Shown one piece after another: positions 1-6,830 of a DNA stretch of 64,000 nucleotides. Position 1 is the first letter of the stretch; each line of letters starts with the position of its first letter. The notes below the pieces were generated by a model, which searched no databases, was not told the origin of the DNA, and saw only the letters and a list, made by a program, of their open reading frames with translations. The stretch is from a virus. Made by a program: the position numbers and the translations under genes. The DNA lies in IMG/VR virus record IMGVR_UViG_3300026488_000015, positions 82,526 through 146,525 of that record; one strand, written 5' to 3'.

Positions 1-10
1 AAAACTTATA

Positions 11-337
11 ATGGCAGCATTTAAGAATGATAAAGAAGAAGTGAAGAGAATTGCAGGTACATTAAAGAAAGAACAAGTGATTGACTTTTTGTTAAAATTA
101 GATATGGCAACGATACATATTGTTACTGGAACTATACACCGTATAGATGCTTGGACAGGATGGGATTTATCAGCGAATCTAAATGCTCTTGCTAAGAAAG
201 CAGAAAGTTCATTACATACATTTTATAAAGCTATGAAATCTGTAAAAGATTCGTTATTATCTGTGCTAGACGGCGATAAACAAAAAAGAATGATGAAATT
301 AGCAGATAAAATAGAAAATAATCTTCCAGATTTATAG
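11..337 (+). CDS. Hypothetical helical protein
   Basis: A 108-residue, mostly helical basic protein of unknown function. The central stretch around residues 40-55 (HRIDAWTGWDLSANL) is the most distinctive part. It ends in NNLPDL, which loosely resembles the hydrophobic C-terminal tag of many proteins here. It is one of only four plus-strand genes and converges on the endolysin gene; its stop codon lies in the loop of a strong hairpin. The left edge of the window hides its promoter, so the upstream end cannot be judged. Confidence 0.75.
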   Translation: MAAFKNDKEEVKRIAGTLKKEQVIDFLLKLDMATIHIVTGTIHRIDAWTGWDLSANLNALAKKAESSLHTFYKAMKSVKDSLLSVLDGDKQKRMMKLADKIENNLPDL

Positions 338-349
338 GAAGATTATTTT
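315..349. terminator. Bidirectional hairpin terminator between convergent genes
   Basis: A perfect 13-bp inverted repeat (315-327 with 337-349) around a 9-base loop, flanked by A-rich and T-rich runs, lies at the meeting point of the plus-strand gene and the minus-strand endolysin operon. The stem contains AATCTTCC/GGAAGATT. Its position and symmetry suggest termination in both directions. Confidence 0.8.
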
Positions 350-355
350 ACTGAG

Positions 356-805
356 CTAAGGCTTAACGAGTTCGAAATGCGGTAAATCATCAAAACTCTG
401 GTCTCTAAATGTATCATCTCCATCCCAATCTAACCCAAAACGAACCTTGTGATTAATGGCACCTTGAGCATATAAATCTTCTGATATTGCTTTAACCATA
501 CCCATCATCATATAAAATCTAGCATTGTCTTTAGTGTTATTACTAAAAGCATTTGAACCTTTCTTGTACGGCATAATATCTACTGCGTAAGAAAAACCAT
601 CACCTTTATCTTGATGTTTAGATTTCTTTTTGATACCATCAAGCTTTGAACGGCCTTCGTTAAATAACATTTGTTGTCGTTCTTCAGTTCTAAGACCTTC
701 GAGGACACTAAAATCGTAAAACTTAATGAGGACATTAAGAATTGCTTGAATGTCTTCGTGGCAAGTAACTAGTTGAGCTTCTGATTTTCTTCCAAAATTA
801 TACAT
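356..805 (-). CDS. Endolysin, M15 family peptidase (L-Ala-D-Glu / D-Ala-D-Ala peptidase-like)
   Basis: Predicted zinc peptidase that cuts the peptide cross-links of host peptidoglycan for lysis. The 149-residue protein carries the M15 (VanY/CwlK/T5 endolysin) pattern: an EGLRTEERQ segment near residues 36-44, SKHQ with zinc ligand His64, AVDI with Asp76, and LPHFEL with His143. No signal peptide is seen, so a holin would be needed; none was identified nearby. It is the last gene of the head-protein operon that starts at 4143, which fits late expression. The family is confident; the exact bond cleaved is inferred. Confidence 0.88.
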   Translation of the reverse strand: MYNFGRKSEAQLVTCHEDIQAILNVLIKFYDFSVLEGLRTEERQQMLFNEGRSKLDGIKKKSKHQDKGDGFSYAVDIMPYKKGSNAFSNNTKDNARFYMMMGMVKAISEDLYAQGAINHKVRFGLDWDGDDTFRDQSFDDLPHFELVKP

Positions 806-813
806 ATTATCCT

Positions 814-1404
814 CTATTTTTTAAGTTTCTTTAAAAACTTTAATGATGGTAAGAATACCATTTCGATTGTCTTACCTCTTTTAGAAGCAGATACAGTAAA
901 TTCTTCTGTTTCAAATTCTAATTCGTTATAATCTTTATCAAGAATTTTCTCTTTCATACCACCTTTCTCTAAAGCAGCAGCAAGTTTCATTAACCAACCT
1001 CTTGGTGGTTTAGATACATCGATGAAAATTTCTTTAGCATCATCTGTGTCCATCCAAATCGGGTCATCTTTTCTTACTAATTTGTTTGTCTTACCAAAAT
1101 TCTTATTGATTGAATCAACAACTTTCGCTACAGATTCAGCAGGTAAAGAACCTACATCAGCACCTTCTGTTAGTGAAACTGACCAAGACTTTGTGTATTT
1201 TTTAAATTTAGTAGGAATTTCAATTATACTATCATCAGCATAACTCCAATCTTTGTCTTTTAAACCATATTGCTTAAGACTATCTATGAAATAGAAAAAG
1301 TCATCATTTTCTTGTTCTTGTCCATCTGAATAAGTGCCAATTAAGTCACTCACATTTACTTTTAATGTTTTCTCTTCATTTACGAATTTACTAAATTTTA
1401 TCAT
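814..1404 (-). CDS. Putative internal head protein with capsid-targeting leader (196 aa)
   Basis: Starts with MIKFSKFVNE, matching the T4 internal-protein leader (MKTYQEFIAE), which is cut after (I/L)-x-E by the prohead protease. Here the site would follow Glu10. The rest is an acidic/lysine-rich protein of no recognised family, ending in a basic FLKKLKK. The stop side abuts the endolysin and the start overlaps the preceding gene by one base, so it is translationally coupled. A protein carried inside the capsid is inferred from the leader, not from any known domain. Confidence 0.82.
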   Translation of the reverse strand: MIKFSKFVNEEKTLKVNVSDLIGTYSDGQEQENDDFFYFIDSLKQYGLKDKDWSYADDSIIEIPTKFKKYTKSWSVSLTEGADVGSLPAESVAKVVDSINKNFGKTNKLVRKDDPIWMDTDDAKEIFIDVSKPPRGWLMKLAAALEKGGMKEKILDKDYNELEFETEEFTVSASKRGKTIEMVFLPSLKFLKKLKK

Positions 1405-1802
1405 TATGATTCTCCATTTTCGTGTTTAAATATTCTAATGTATGCTTTACCATCATTTTTCTTAGCGAACTCATTACTAGCACTAAAAGAAAATTCAGTA
1501 CCATCAGCAGTGAAAGTACCTTCTACATCTTCTGCTTTAGAAGCACTGTTTTGTTTGAATTTATATTTCTTTAAGAAATTTGTAAGTTCAACTTTTTGTT
1601 CATACGAAAATTCACCTTCAACAAACTGCCATAAATTGATACTTACACCATCCATACTACGAACTTTATCTTGTAGTTTACCTTTAGGTTTCATTCCAAT
1701 CTTTTTTAATGCTAGAACTATAACTGACTCAACAAAATCCCAATCATCATCTTTCTTTGGGCTAAAAAGACCTTCATTTACGAATTTACTAAATTTTATC
1801 AT
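1404..1802 (-). CDS. Putative internal head protein with capsid-targeting leader (132 aa)
   Basis: Begins MIKFSKFVNEGLFSPKK: the same ten-residue leader as the next gene, then GLFS, which recurs in the gene at 3158-3481. The body after the predicted cut at Glu10 is lysine-rich and unrelated to its neighbours. Fourth-last gene of the late operon that runs from the TATAAATA at 4166-4173. No enzymatic motif was seen. Confidence 0.8.
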   Translation of the reverse strand: MIKFSKFVNEGLFSPKKDDDWDFVESVIVLALKKIGMKPKGKLQDKVRSMDGVSINLWQFVEGEFSYEQKVELTNFLKKYKFKQNSASKAEDVEGTFTADGTEFSFSASNEFAKKNDGKAYIRIFKHENGES

Positions 1803-1812
1803 TTTGTTTCTC

Positions 1813-2355
1813 CTATACCTTTATATTCCAAAAAGCAAAAACTAATTCTTTGCCGTTTGCATCTTTTGCCATTATTTCTGTATCAGCGTGTTTCTTATCG
1901 AGTTTTTGTTTTTGAACTGTAACAACTGTATCTTTAATAAGTTTTACATTTGTTTCGTATTCAAAATCAATCTTTTCGCCTTTCGCTAAAGTTACTTTTG
2001 TTTCGCCTTTAGTAATACTCTTCATAATATCTCTTGTATCAAAGAAAATTCCATTAGGGTTACCAACCCAATCTCTATTATGTTTGGCTTCTAACTTTCT
2101 CCACTCACTCCAAGGCATATTGATTGTTTTACCTGATTTATAATCAAGTAGTTCAATAGTTTCTTTTCCTAGTTTCGTCTTCTTATATAGTACATCGGGT
2201 ATTACTTTAGCACTTTCTGATTTACCAATAGTTACAGACTCGCCTACATCGTGTTCATCATAAATTGACATACTTCTATCTAATTTATTTTTGAACCAAG
2301 ACCAAAGACCTTCGTTTATATTGCTTTCTGATACGAACTCGCTAAATTTTATCAT
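1813..2355 (-). CDS. Putative internal head protein with capsid-targeting leader (180 aa)
   Basis: Leader MIKFSEFVSE, followed by SNINEGLWSWFKNK. The second half contains a KGEKIDFEYET segment and an AFWNIKV C-terminus suggesting a small beta domain. Preceded by a GGAGAAAC ribosome-binding site. The predicted cleavage is after Glu10 (V-S-E). Function inside the virion or after ejection is unknown. Confidence 0.8.
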   Translation of the reverse strand: MIKFSEFVSESNINEGLWSWFKNKLDRSMSIYDEHDVGESVTIGKSESAKVIPDVLYKKTKLGKETIELLDYKSGKTINMPWSEWRKLEAKHNRDWVGNPNGIFFDTRDIMKSITKGETKVTLAKGEKIDFEYETNVKLIKDTVVTVQKQKLDKKHADTEIMAKDANGKELVFAFWNIKV

Positions 2356-2373
2356 TTTGTTTCTCCTATTTAA

Positions 2374-2676
2374 TTACTTTAATCTTACCCATATCATTTT
2401 AATATCTTCAACTTCTATATTAACGAACTTTTGGTCGTTCCCGTCCACAGCTTTAATGGGTTTCAAAGACCTGATATTTTTTTCGTCTCTTTCCGTAAAT
2501 ACTCTTGAGCTTTGGATGCTACCATCTTCATCTTTGTATTCTACTTCACCAAACCAGCCTGTCCCATCAGTAGTCATTACTTCTTTAAAACCATAGTTGT
2601 CCTTAGTCACTAAGTACATTTCTGATGCTTCATTTATTGCCTCATTGTCGTGAGTATATTCGCTAAATTTTTTCAT
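2374..2676 (-). CDS. Putative internal head protein with capsid-targeting leader (100 aa)
   Basis: The start is placed at the ATG that overlaps the stop of the upstream gene by one base (TAATG). This gives MKKFSEYTHDNE, a leader variant, instead of a longer form that would overlap its neighbour by 28 bases. The body has a GWFGEVEYKDEDG segment and looks like a compact beta domain (SH3/KOW-like at best). No known family. Confidence 0.75.
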   Translation of the reverse strand: MKKFSEYTHDNEAINEASEMYLVTKDNYGFKEVMTTDGTGWFGEVEYKDEDGSIQSSRVFTERDEKNIRSLKPIKAVDGNDQKFVNIEVEDIKMIWVRLK

Positions 2677-3161
2677 TAGTCTTCTCCTTTTGTGTTTTTC
2701 CAATCTAAATTTAATTCTTCTGTGTATTCTTCTTGAACAAAGAAATCTATATCATCTAAATCTTCAATATCTAAAGTATTTATATCATAATCTTCTAAAT
2801 CGTAGCTTAATGTGATATGAGGAATGTAATCAGGGAAATCATAAGTACCATCGTATTCTTTCATAAGATATTCGTGTCTTGCTTTTAAATCAGGAGAATC
2901 TAACTGCAGTACAAGTACTTTTGTGTCACCCTCAAAGATTTTAAATGAGTGTAGTGGTGTATCGTATTGAACTTTTCCAGCTGACTCATAGCCCTCAAGC
3001 TTTGAACGGCTAAACATAATAGTTGTATGGTAATCTGTATTGATATTAGGAATATCGTTATCTTTACAGAATTCCTCTAAACCCTTTTCAACATCTTTCG
3101 AGAAGCGACCACCAACATAGGTACCTTTCTTCTCTTCATTACAAAATTCTGAAAATCTCAT
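2676..3161 (-). CDS. Acb1-like 2H phosphoesterase (anti-CBASS candidate) with capsid-targeting leader
   Basis: Two HxT motifs define the 2H phosphoesterase fold: His45-Thr47 (YHTTIMFSR) and His115-Thr117 (PHITLSYD), 70 residues apart. The 161-residue length, GTYVGGRFSKD near residue 13, LDSPDLKARHEYLM near 88-100 and YDFPDYIPHITLSYD resemble phage Acb1 proteins (T4 57B type), which degrade cyclic oligonucleotide signals of CBASS immunity. Unusually, the protein starts MRFSEFCNE, the leader shared with its operon neighbours, so it may be packaged in the capsid and delivered with the DNA. The 2H family is confident; the CBASS role and packaging are inferred. Confidence 0.75.
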   Translation of the reverse strand: MRFSEFCNEEKKGTYVGGRFSKDVEKGLEEFCKDNDIPNINTDYHTTIMFSRSKLEGYESAGKVQYDTPLHSFKIFEGDTKVLVLQLDSPDLKARHEYLMKEYDGTYDFPDYIPHITLSYDLEDYDINTLDIEDLDDIDFFVQEEYTEELNLDWKNTKGED

Positions 3162-3481
3162 CTATAACCCTTTTTATTGATATATTCTATTGTAGTATCA
3201 GTTAATTTTGTTTTAATAGTATAGTACCAATTATCGTAAACTTTCGATTCAGAAGTCTTCTCTATTTCCCAATCAATGTCGGGGAATTGTTTGCTTAATC
3301 TTCTCATATCTTTAATTACTACTTCAGACATATCGGTTCCATCACCTACAAGGTATTTCCCTTTTATGCTCCAAGAACCTACAATATCCGTAACTAGTCT
3401 TAAAATACTAGCAGTTTTATCATCTAATTTTGCTTTCTTACTAAATAATCCTTCCTTTATTAATTCGCTAAATGATTTCAT
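3158..3481 (-). CDS. Putative internal head protein with capsid-targeting leader (107 aa)
   Basis: Leader MKSFSELIKE is the closest here to the T4 cleavage rule (I-K-E before the cut), followed by GLFSKK. Stop and start overlap both neighbours by a few bases, so the operon is coupled. The mature part is about 97 residues, with a basic C-terminus and no recognised domain. Confidence 0.8.
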   Translation of the reverse strand: MKSFSELIKEGLFSKKAKLDDKTASILRLVTDIVGSWSIKGKYLVGDGTDMSEVVIKDMRRLSKQFPDIDWEIEKTSESKVYDNWYYTIKTKLTDTTIEYINKKGYR

Positions 3482-4143
3482 TAGTGTTTCTTTCCATTAA
3501 TCGTTTTGATTTGCCAATCAGTAATAACTGGTTCTCTACCTTTAGTAAATCTTTGAGCAAGATAAGGGTCAATTTTAGCATCATAATCGATTTTAAACAT
3601 TTTAGAACCGTTATCAAGTGTAATGTCAATGATAGTACCACCTAGCTCCATACTTCTGTATGTGAACATAACATAGTCGCCTACTTTAGGTTTTGTTGAT
3701 TCAGTTACTTCAACTTTTTCTTCTTCCTTTTCAGGTTTCTCTTCATCTTTTACTTCCTTCTTCTCAGGTTTCTCTTCTTTTTTCTTAGGCTTTTCTTTCT
3801 TCTCAGGTTTCTCTTCAGGAACTTCTTCCTCTTCTGGCTCAGGCTCTAATTCAGCATCTTCACCTTCTTCAGTCTCTACATCAGCAATATTATCAGCTAT
3901 GAACTGTCCCATTTCTGCACTTAAATCGTGTAGTTTTGCTTCCATATCTAAGATGTTAGCTCTAAGAGGATTATCCTCTCTCATAACTCCTAATACACCT
4001 AAAAGTGATACATTAGCTATACTCGCTTGAATTTCTTTCATCGCTGCTAGAGCCTCGTAACGAACTGCGTTTTCTGTTACTTCTGTTTCTGGAATGATTT
4101 CTACTTTTGATTTAACACCAAGATGGTCTTTGAATGATTTCAT
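3481..4143 (-). CDS. First gene of the late head operon: leader, acidic/lysine-rich linker, small C-terminal domain (220 aa)
   Basis: Starts MKSFKDHLG, a divergent member of the leader family. Residues about 25-90 form a helical domain; residues about 95-150 are almost only Glu, Lys and Pro (repeated EEKPEKKE), probably an extended charged spacer; residues 155-220 form a small domain beginning KVGDYVMFTYRS (KOW/SH3-like). It is preceded by GGAGAAC and by an exact TATAAATA 22 bases upstream. The charged linker recalls phage scaffold or DNA-binding internal proteins, which is inference only. Confidence 0.82.
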   Translation of the reverse strand: MKSFKDHLGVKSKVEIIPETEVTENAVRYEALAAMKEIQASIANVSLLGVLGVMREDNPLRANILDMEAKLHDLSAEMGQFIADNIADVETEEGEDAELEPEPEEEEVPEEKPEKKEKPKKKEEKPEKKEVKDEEKPEKEEEKVEVTESTKPKVGDYVMFTYRSMELGGTIIDITLDNGSKMFKIDYDAKIDPYLAQRFTKGREPVITDWQIKTINGKKH

Positions 4144-4165
4144 ATGGTTCTCCTAACTTTATTGA

Positions 4166-4173
4166 TATTTATA
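4166..4173 (-). promoter_or_regulatory. T4-type late promoter TATAAATA
   Basis: Exact T4 late-promoter octamer, 22 bases upstream of the first head-operon gene (start 4143), and overlapping the end of the preceding gene. The same octamer precedes the other leader-peptide and KYADLL genes, so it marks the late class. Confidence 0.85.
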
Positions 4174-4450
4174 GGAGATAATGAGGGTGGAATTCTATGA
4201 GTATTTTTTTGAATGAGGGGAATTTTATTAGGTTATGCAATGATGTGTATATGTATTCTCCAGTGAATACGCCTTCGTTTGAGTATTCTTTAGTGTGGAA
4301 TGAACCCCAAGAGTCTTCGTTTAAGTAGTTTTTAAGGATATTTTCGTATGAGTGGTATTTTATTTCATTCTGCCATTTTATAGAGAAAATATGATGGACT
4401 CTTCCTTCCAAATCAATCACGAAAGGAAAACCAAAAGAGTCTTTATTCAT
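4169..4450 (-). CDS. Hypothetical protein with PHYLL C-terminal tag (93 aa)
   Basis: Unknown 93-residue protein. Residues 1-25 (FGFPFVIDLEGRVHHIFSIKW) look like a beta hairpin. The last 15 residues form a predicted helix ending EFHPHYLL, one version of the C-terminal tag shared by some 25 proteins in this window. Its start overlaps the zinc protein upstream by 8 bases. Confidence 0.75.
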   Translation of the reverse strand: MNKDSFGFPFVIDLEGRVHHIFSIKWQNEIKYHSYENILKNYLNEDSWGSFHTKEYSNEGVFTGEYIYTSLHNLIKFPSFKKILIEFHPHYLL

Positions 4451-4691
4451 AACGAGATTCGCCGTTCCGTTCTACTAGGATAGGTACTGGTGCTATGTCA
4501 AAATTGAATGCACAAGTGTCACCACATTTGTTGCAAGTGTATCTTACTAAATCTGTATCAGTACAATCTGCTTGGTCGTTGAGTGGGTCGCCACATCCGG
4601 GGCATTTACATACGCAACCACACTGCTCTAGTATTTTTTCTTCTCTACTCTTCTCTAGGCGGAACAGCTTTCTTATGATTCCTAATAACAT
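4443..4691 (-). CDS. Zinc-ribbon protein
   Basis: Small protein with two cysteine pairs in a double zinc-ribbon arrangement: CGCVCKCPGCG around residues 24-34 and CNKCGDTC around 53-60. A basic N-terminal helix precedes them. The start overlaps the upstream gene by 47 bases; no better start is visible. Nucleic-acid binding is possible but not shown. Confidence 0.7.
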   Translation of the reverse strand: MLLGIIRKLFRLEKSREEKILEQCGCVCKCPGCGDPLNDQADCTDTDLVRYTCNKCGDTCAFNFDIAPVPILVERNGESRYE

Positions 4692-4920
4692 ATTTGCCTC
4701 CTTCTTTGACTAAATATTTATTTAATATTGTTGTTTCTTGTACTGAAATATTTCTCCAATGGCCACCTTGACTATCGTATAAAAATTCTTGGATTGTAGA
4801 ACATTTCTCGCATATTCTATGTGATGGATAAAAACTATCGTATGTTTCATCAAGATATGTCCTTGAGATTACTTGATTTACTTCCACCCATTTATGGAAT
4901 TGATACCATTTACATTTCAT
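4645..4920 (-). CDS. Hypothetical zinc-finger-like protein (91 aa)
   Basis: Start placed at ATG 4920, which overlaps the stop of the upstream cyclotransferase gene by one base (TAATG), giving MKCKWYQFHKWVEV. The Cys-Trp-x3-His pattern with RICEKCSTIQE around residue 40 resembles small phage proteins of the DUF1660 type; that match is tentative. Confidence 0.7.
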   Translation of the reverse strand: MKCKWYQFHKWVEVNQVISRTYLDETYDSFYPSHRICEKCSTIQEFLYDSQGGHWRNISVQETTILNKYLVKEGGKYVIRNHKKAVPPREE

Positions 4921-5273
4921 TATTCTAGCCAATCAGATATTAAATCAGTTGTTTTATCTGTATTTTCTGCTTTGAAATAACAGATTGCCTCTACCGTTGT
5001 ATTCTCAAATTCTACCTCGATAACGCCTCTAGTATATAAATCAGGCACATCTTCAAATCTATCCAATTCAATAAGCTGTTCTTCGGTTACTTCGTACAGT
5101 TCGCCTTGAATAATATTGCCTTCTTGAGGTCTATCCTCTAAGAAAGGGAAATACCAACGGCTCTTATACATAGGGTAAGGTACTGTCGTTTCGCAAGGAA
5201 ACAAGAACTTGCTATGGTTGTAGTGGTTATTTCTGCAACCTTGTTTGAGTGTTCCATATACAAATAATTTCAT
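4920..5273 (-). CDS. Gamma-glutamylcyclotransferase (GGCT/AIG2-like) family protein
   Basis: The 117-residue protein opens with MKLFVYGTLKQG, the hallmark YGTLxxG substrate-binding loop of the GGCT fold. It continues with IIQGELYEVTEEQLIELDRFED, where Glu/Asp residues of this family act in catalysis. Such enzymes release 5-oxoproline from gamma-glutamyl amines or act in protein-lysine repair; phages often carry them with unknown substrate. Own promoter just upstream. Confidence 0.85.
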   Translation of the reverse strand: MKLFVYGTLKQGCRNNHYNHSKFLFPCETTVPYPMYKSRWYFPFLEDRPQEGNIIQGELYEVTEEQLIELDRFEDVPDLYTRGVIEVEFENTTVEAICYFKAENTDKTTDLISDWLE

Positions 5274-5291
5274 TTTATTCCTTAATTTTTA

Positions 5292-5310
5292 ATATAATAT
5301 TATAACATAA
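5292..5310 (-). promoter_or_regulatory. Recurrent TATAAT promoter
   Basis: Copy of the common element (minus-strand core GTTATAATATTA) ahead of the cyclotransferase operon. Confidence 0.7.
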
Positions 5311-5323
5311 AGTAGCTTAATGG

Positions 5324-5881
5324 CTACTTTATTTCCGAAAGAATGACTTCATTTACTTTTTTATTGTACTCTGAATCAGTCTTGTAGTGTTTTGCTACTA
5401 TAAATCCATTATAACGGTGTTCTGTCGTGATAGTAAATTTTGAAACATCAGTCATCTTAGCTAATCGTTGTGCTTCTCCTTTAGGGAAGAAAAAGGTAAC
5501 AGTTTTATTGCCATCGATTACTGCATCCATATGATACTGTGAACCCATCTGATACACTTTTACTTTTGTTGGTGTATGTACTTCTGTGTAATGCTCAAAA
5601 ATAAAGATTCTAGGAAATAGATAGAATGCTATAGTAAGCACAACAAATGCTATAGATTGCATCATCAATGCTAAAGCCATATTCGCCTGTTCATCTGTTA
5701 TATCAAGCATTTGAGCAAAGATAAAGAAAAATGTAGCAAATACCCAAAACACTAAATTAAATCCAATTACACTTAACCAGATACTATACGAATCACCTAA
5801 ATAAATGTATATACCAAGACCTACGAACCATATCAACGGGTACAGACCAAATCTGTATAAATTTTCTATATTTGTTTTCAT
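5324..5881 (-). CDS. Membrane protein, about three transmembrane segments (185 aa)
   Basis: Hydrophobic segments lie near residues 13-30, 35-58 and 68-92, followed by a soluble beta-rich C-terminal domain of about 85 residues containing KTVTFFFPKGEAQRLAK. No family recognised. The ATG overlaps the stop of a tiny membrane gene (ATGA), so the two are coupled and may act together in the host inner membrane. Confidence 0.75.
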   Translation of the reverse strand: MKTNIENLYRFGLYPLIWFVGLGIYIYLGDSYSIWLSVIGFNLVFWVFATFFFIFAQMLDITDEQANMALALMMQSIAFVVLTIAFYLFPRIFIFEHYTEVHTPTKVKVYQMGSQYHMDAVIDGNKTVTFFFPKGEAQRLAKMTDVSKFTITTEHRYNGFIVAKHYKTDSEYNKKVNEVILSEIK

Positions 5882-5991
5882 CTTCTTCCTTTCTTCCTTT
5901 TTGTATTAGCCAATCCACAGAAGCTATTTGCTTCAATAACTATTAAGAGTATCATTAATCCAGTAAATATCGAACCTTCTAATAATGACAT
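5878..5991 (-). CDS. Tiny single-pass membrane protein (37 aa)
   Basis: MSLLEGSIFTGLMILLIVIE is a single transmembrane helix followed by a basic tail (KRKKGRR). It sits exactly between two genes: the upstream stop ends one base before its ATG and its own stop overlaps the next ATG. That packing is the main evidence that it is expressed. Confidence 0.65.
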   Translation of the reverse strand: MSLLEGSIFTGLMILLIVIEANSFCGLANTKRKKGRR

Positions 5992-6189
5992 TTAGTGCTC
6001 TCTTATTTCGAAACCAGGGTTAATGACTCTCATTGCATCTTGTAAGTTATCCAGGATTGCTGCTTTTTTATTAACTTCTGTTACTAAGGCCAAATCTCTT
6101 GGTGAACTGAAACCGTCTTCAGGTACCATATTTTTAATCTCGTGATATAGTTCATTAATCAATCTATAAAGTCGTTGTTCTGTATCCAT
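5992..6189 (-). CDS. Hypothetical helical protein (65 aa)
   Basis: Small two-helix acidic protein (TEQRLYRLINELYHEIKNM, then a second helix at 35-55). First gene after its own promoter, with GATAGAAAG as ribosome-binding region. Not recognised. Confidence 0.7.
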   Translation of the reverse strand: MDTEQRLYRLINELYHEIKNMVPEDGFSSPRDLALVTEVNKKAAILDNLQDAMRVINPGFEIREH

Positions 6190-6206
6190 CTTTCTATCCT
6201 TTGTTT

Positions 6207-6228
6207 GATATGTAGTATTATAACATAA
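6207..6228 (-). promoter_or_regulatory. Recurrent TATAAT promoter
   Basis: Variant copy (TATAATACTACATATC on the minus strand) ahead of the gene starting at 6189. Confidence 0.7.
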
Positions 6229-6245
6229 AATACCTTATAGATACC

Positions 6246-6572
6246 TTAAAGTACTAAATGTGGATTTTCTTTATAATAATCTCTTATGTCAAAAGAGAAC
6301 TCATTCTTAAAGAAATCCTGAAATTCTGGTAGATATTCAGAATATTCATCAAAATATCTATCCGTAAATATTTCTTGGAATGCCTTCGACATTTCGGTAA
6401 TAGGACCAGTACCACCAATATCCATTAATTCTATTCTCGAATACCATAGCGAATAGAACCTATTCAATGAAGGAGATACAATCAGTTCAAAATCAGGAAC
6501 ATCTGAAACATCATTAGCAAAACATTCTTGTATTAATTTATCGGTCTCTTTTGTTTTGCCTTTAAGAATCAT
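6246..6572 (-). CDS. Hypothetical protein with PHLVL C-terminal tag (108 aa)
   Basis: Unknown protein rich in Phe, Tyr and Asp; the last 20 residues read as a helix ending DYYKENPHLVL, a close match to the shared tag. The centre (RFYSLWYSRIELMDIGGTG) has no known motif. Directly downstream of a small membrane gene. Confidence 0.78.
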   Translation of the reverse strand: MILKGKTKETDKLIQECFANDVSDVPDFELIVSPSLNRFYSLWYSRIELMDIGGTGPITEMSKAFQEIFTDRYFDEYSEYLPEFQDFFKNEFSFDIRDYYKENPHLVL

Positions 6573-6578
6573 TACATT

Positions 6579-6830
6579 CTACGCTACAAATGGATTAGAT
6601 AGGCTTATAGCATTCTCTGTTTGAAAATAGTATGAAATATCTCCGACTACAATACCCGCTAAAAATATCATTATGATTGCTTGGACGATGACACCACCAA
6701 CACCAGTCCCATCTTGTTTAAATATCATAAATACAGCAATAACGAATAAAGCTAACTGTGCTGCTAATACAAACTGTGTTCCCACTATAATTCCCGCCAC
6801 AAAAACCCCTATCGTAAGTATGAATTCCAT
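6579..6830 (-). CDS. Small membrane protein, three hydrophobic segments (83 aa)
   Basis: Nearly all hydrophobic, with segments near residues 2-18, 20-37 and 45-65, and a glycine pair pattern (GTGVGG). Its ATG overlaps the last base of the RNA ligase stop. It is holin-sized, but its early-type promoter context and distance from the endolysin argue against that; left as unknown. Confidence 0.75.
   Translation of the reverse strand: MEFILTIGVFVAGIIVGTQFVLAAQLALFVIAVFMIFKQDGTGVGGVIVQAIIMIFLAGIVVGDISYYFQTENAISLSNPFVA

Noticed and set aside
6579-6830. Small membrane protein as holin
   Set aside because: It is in an early-type operon with RNA ligase 1, far from the endolysin and without late promoter, so the assignment is not supported.
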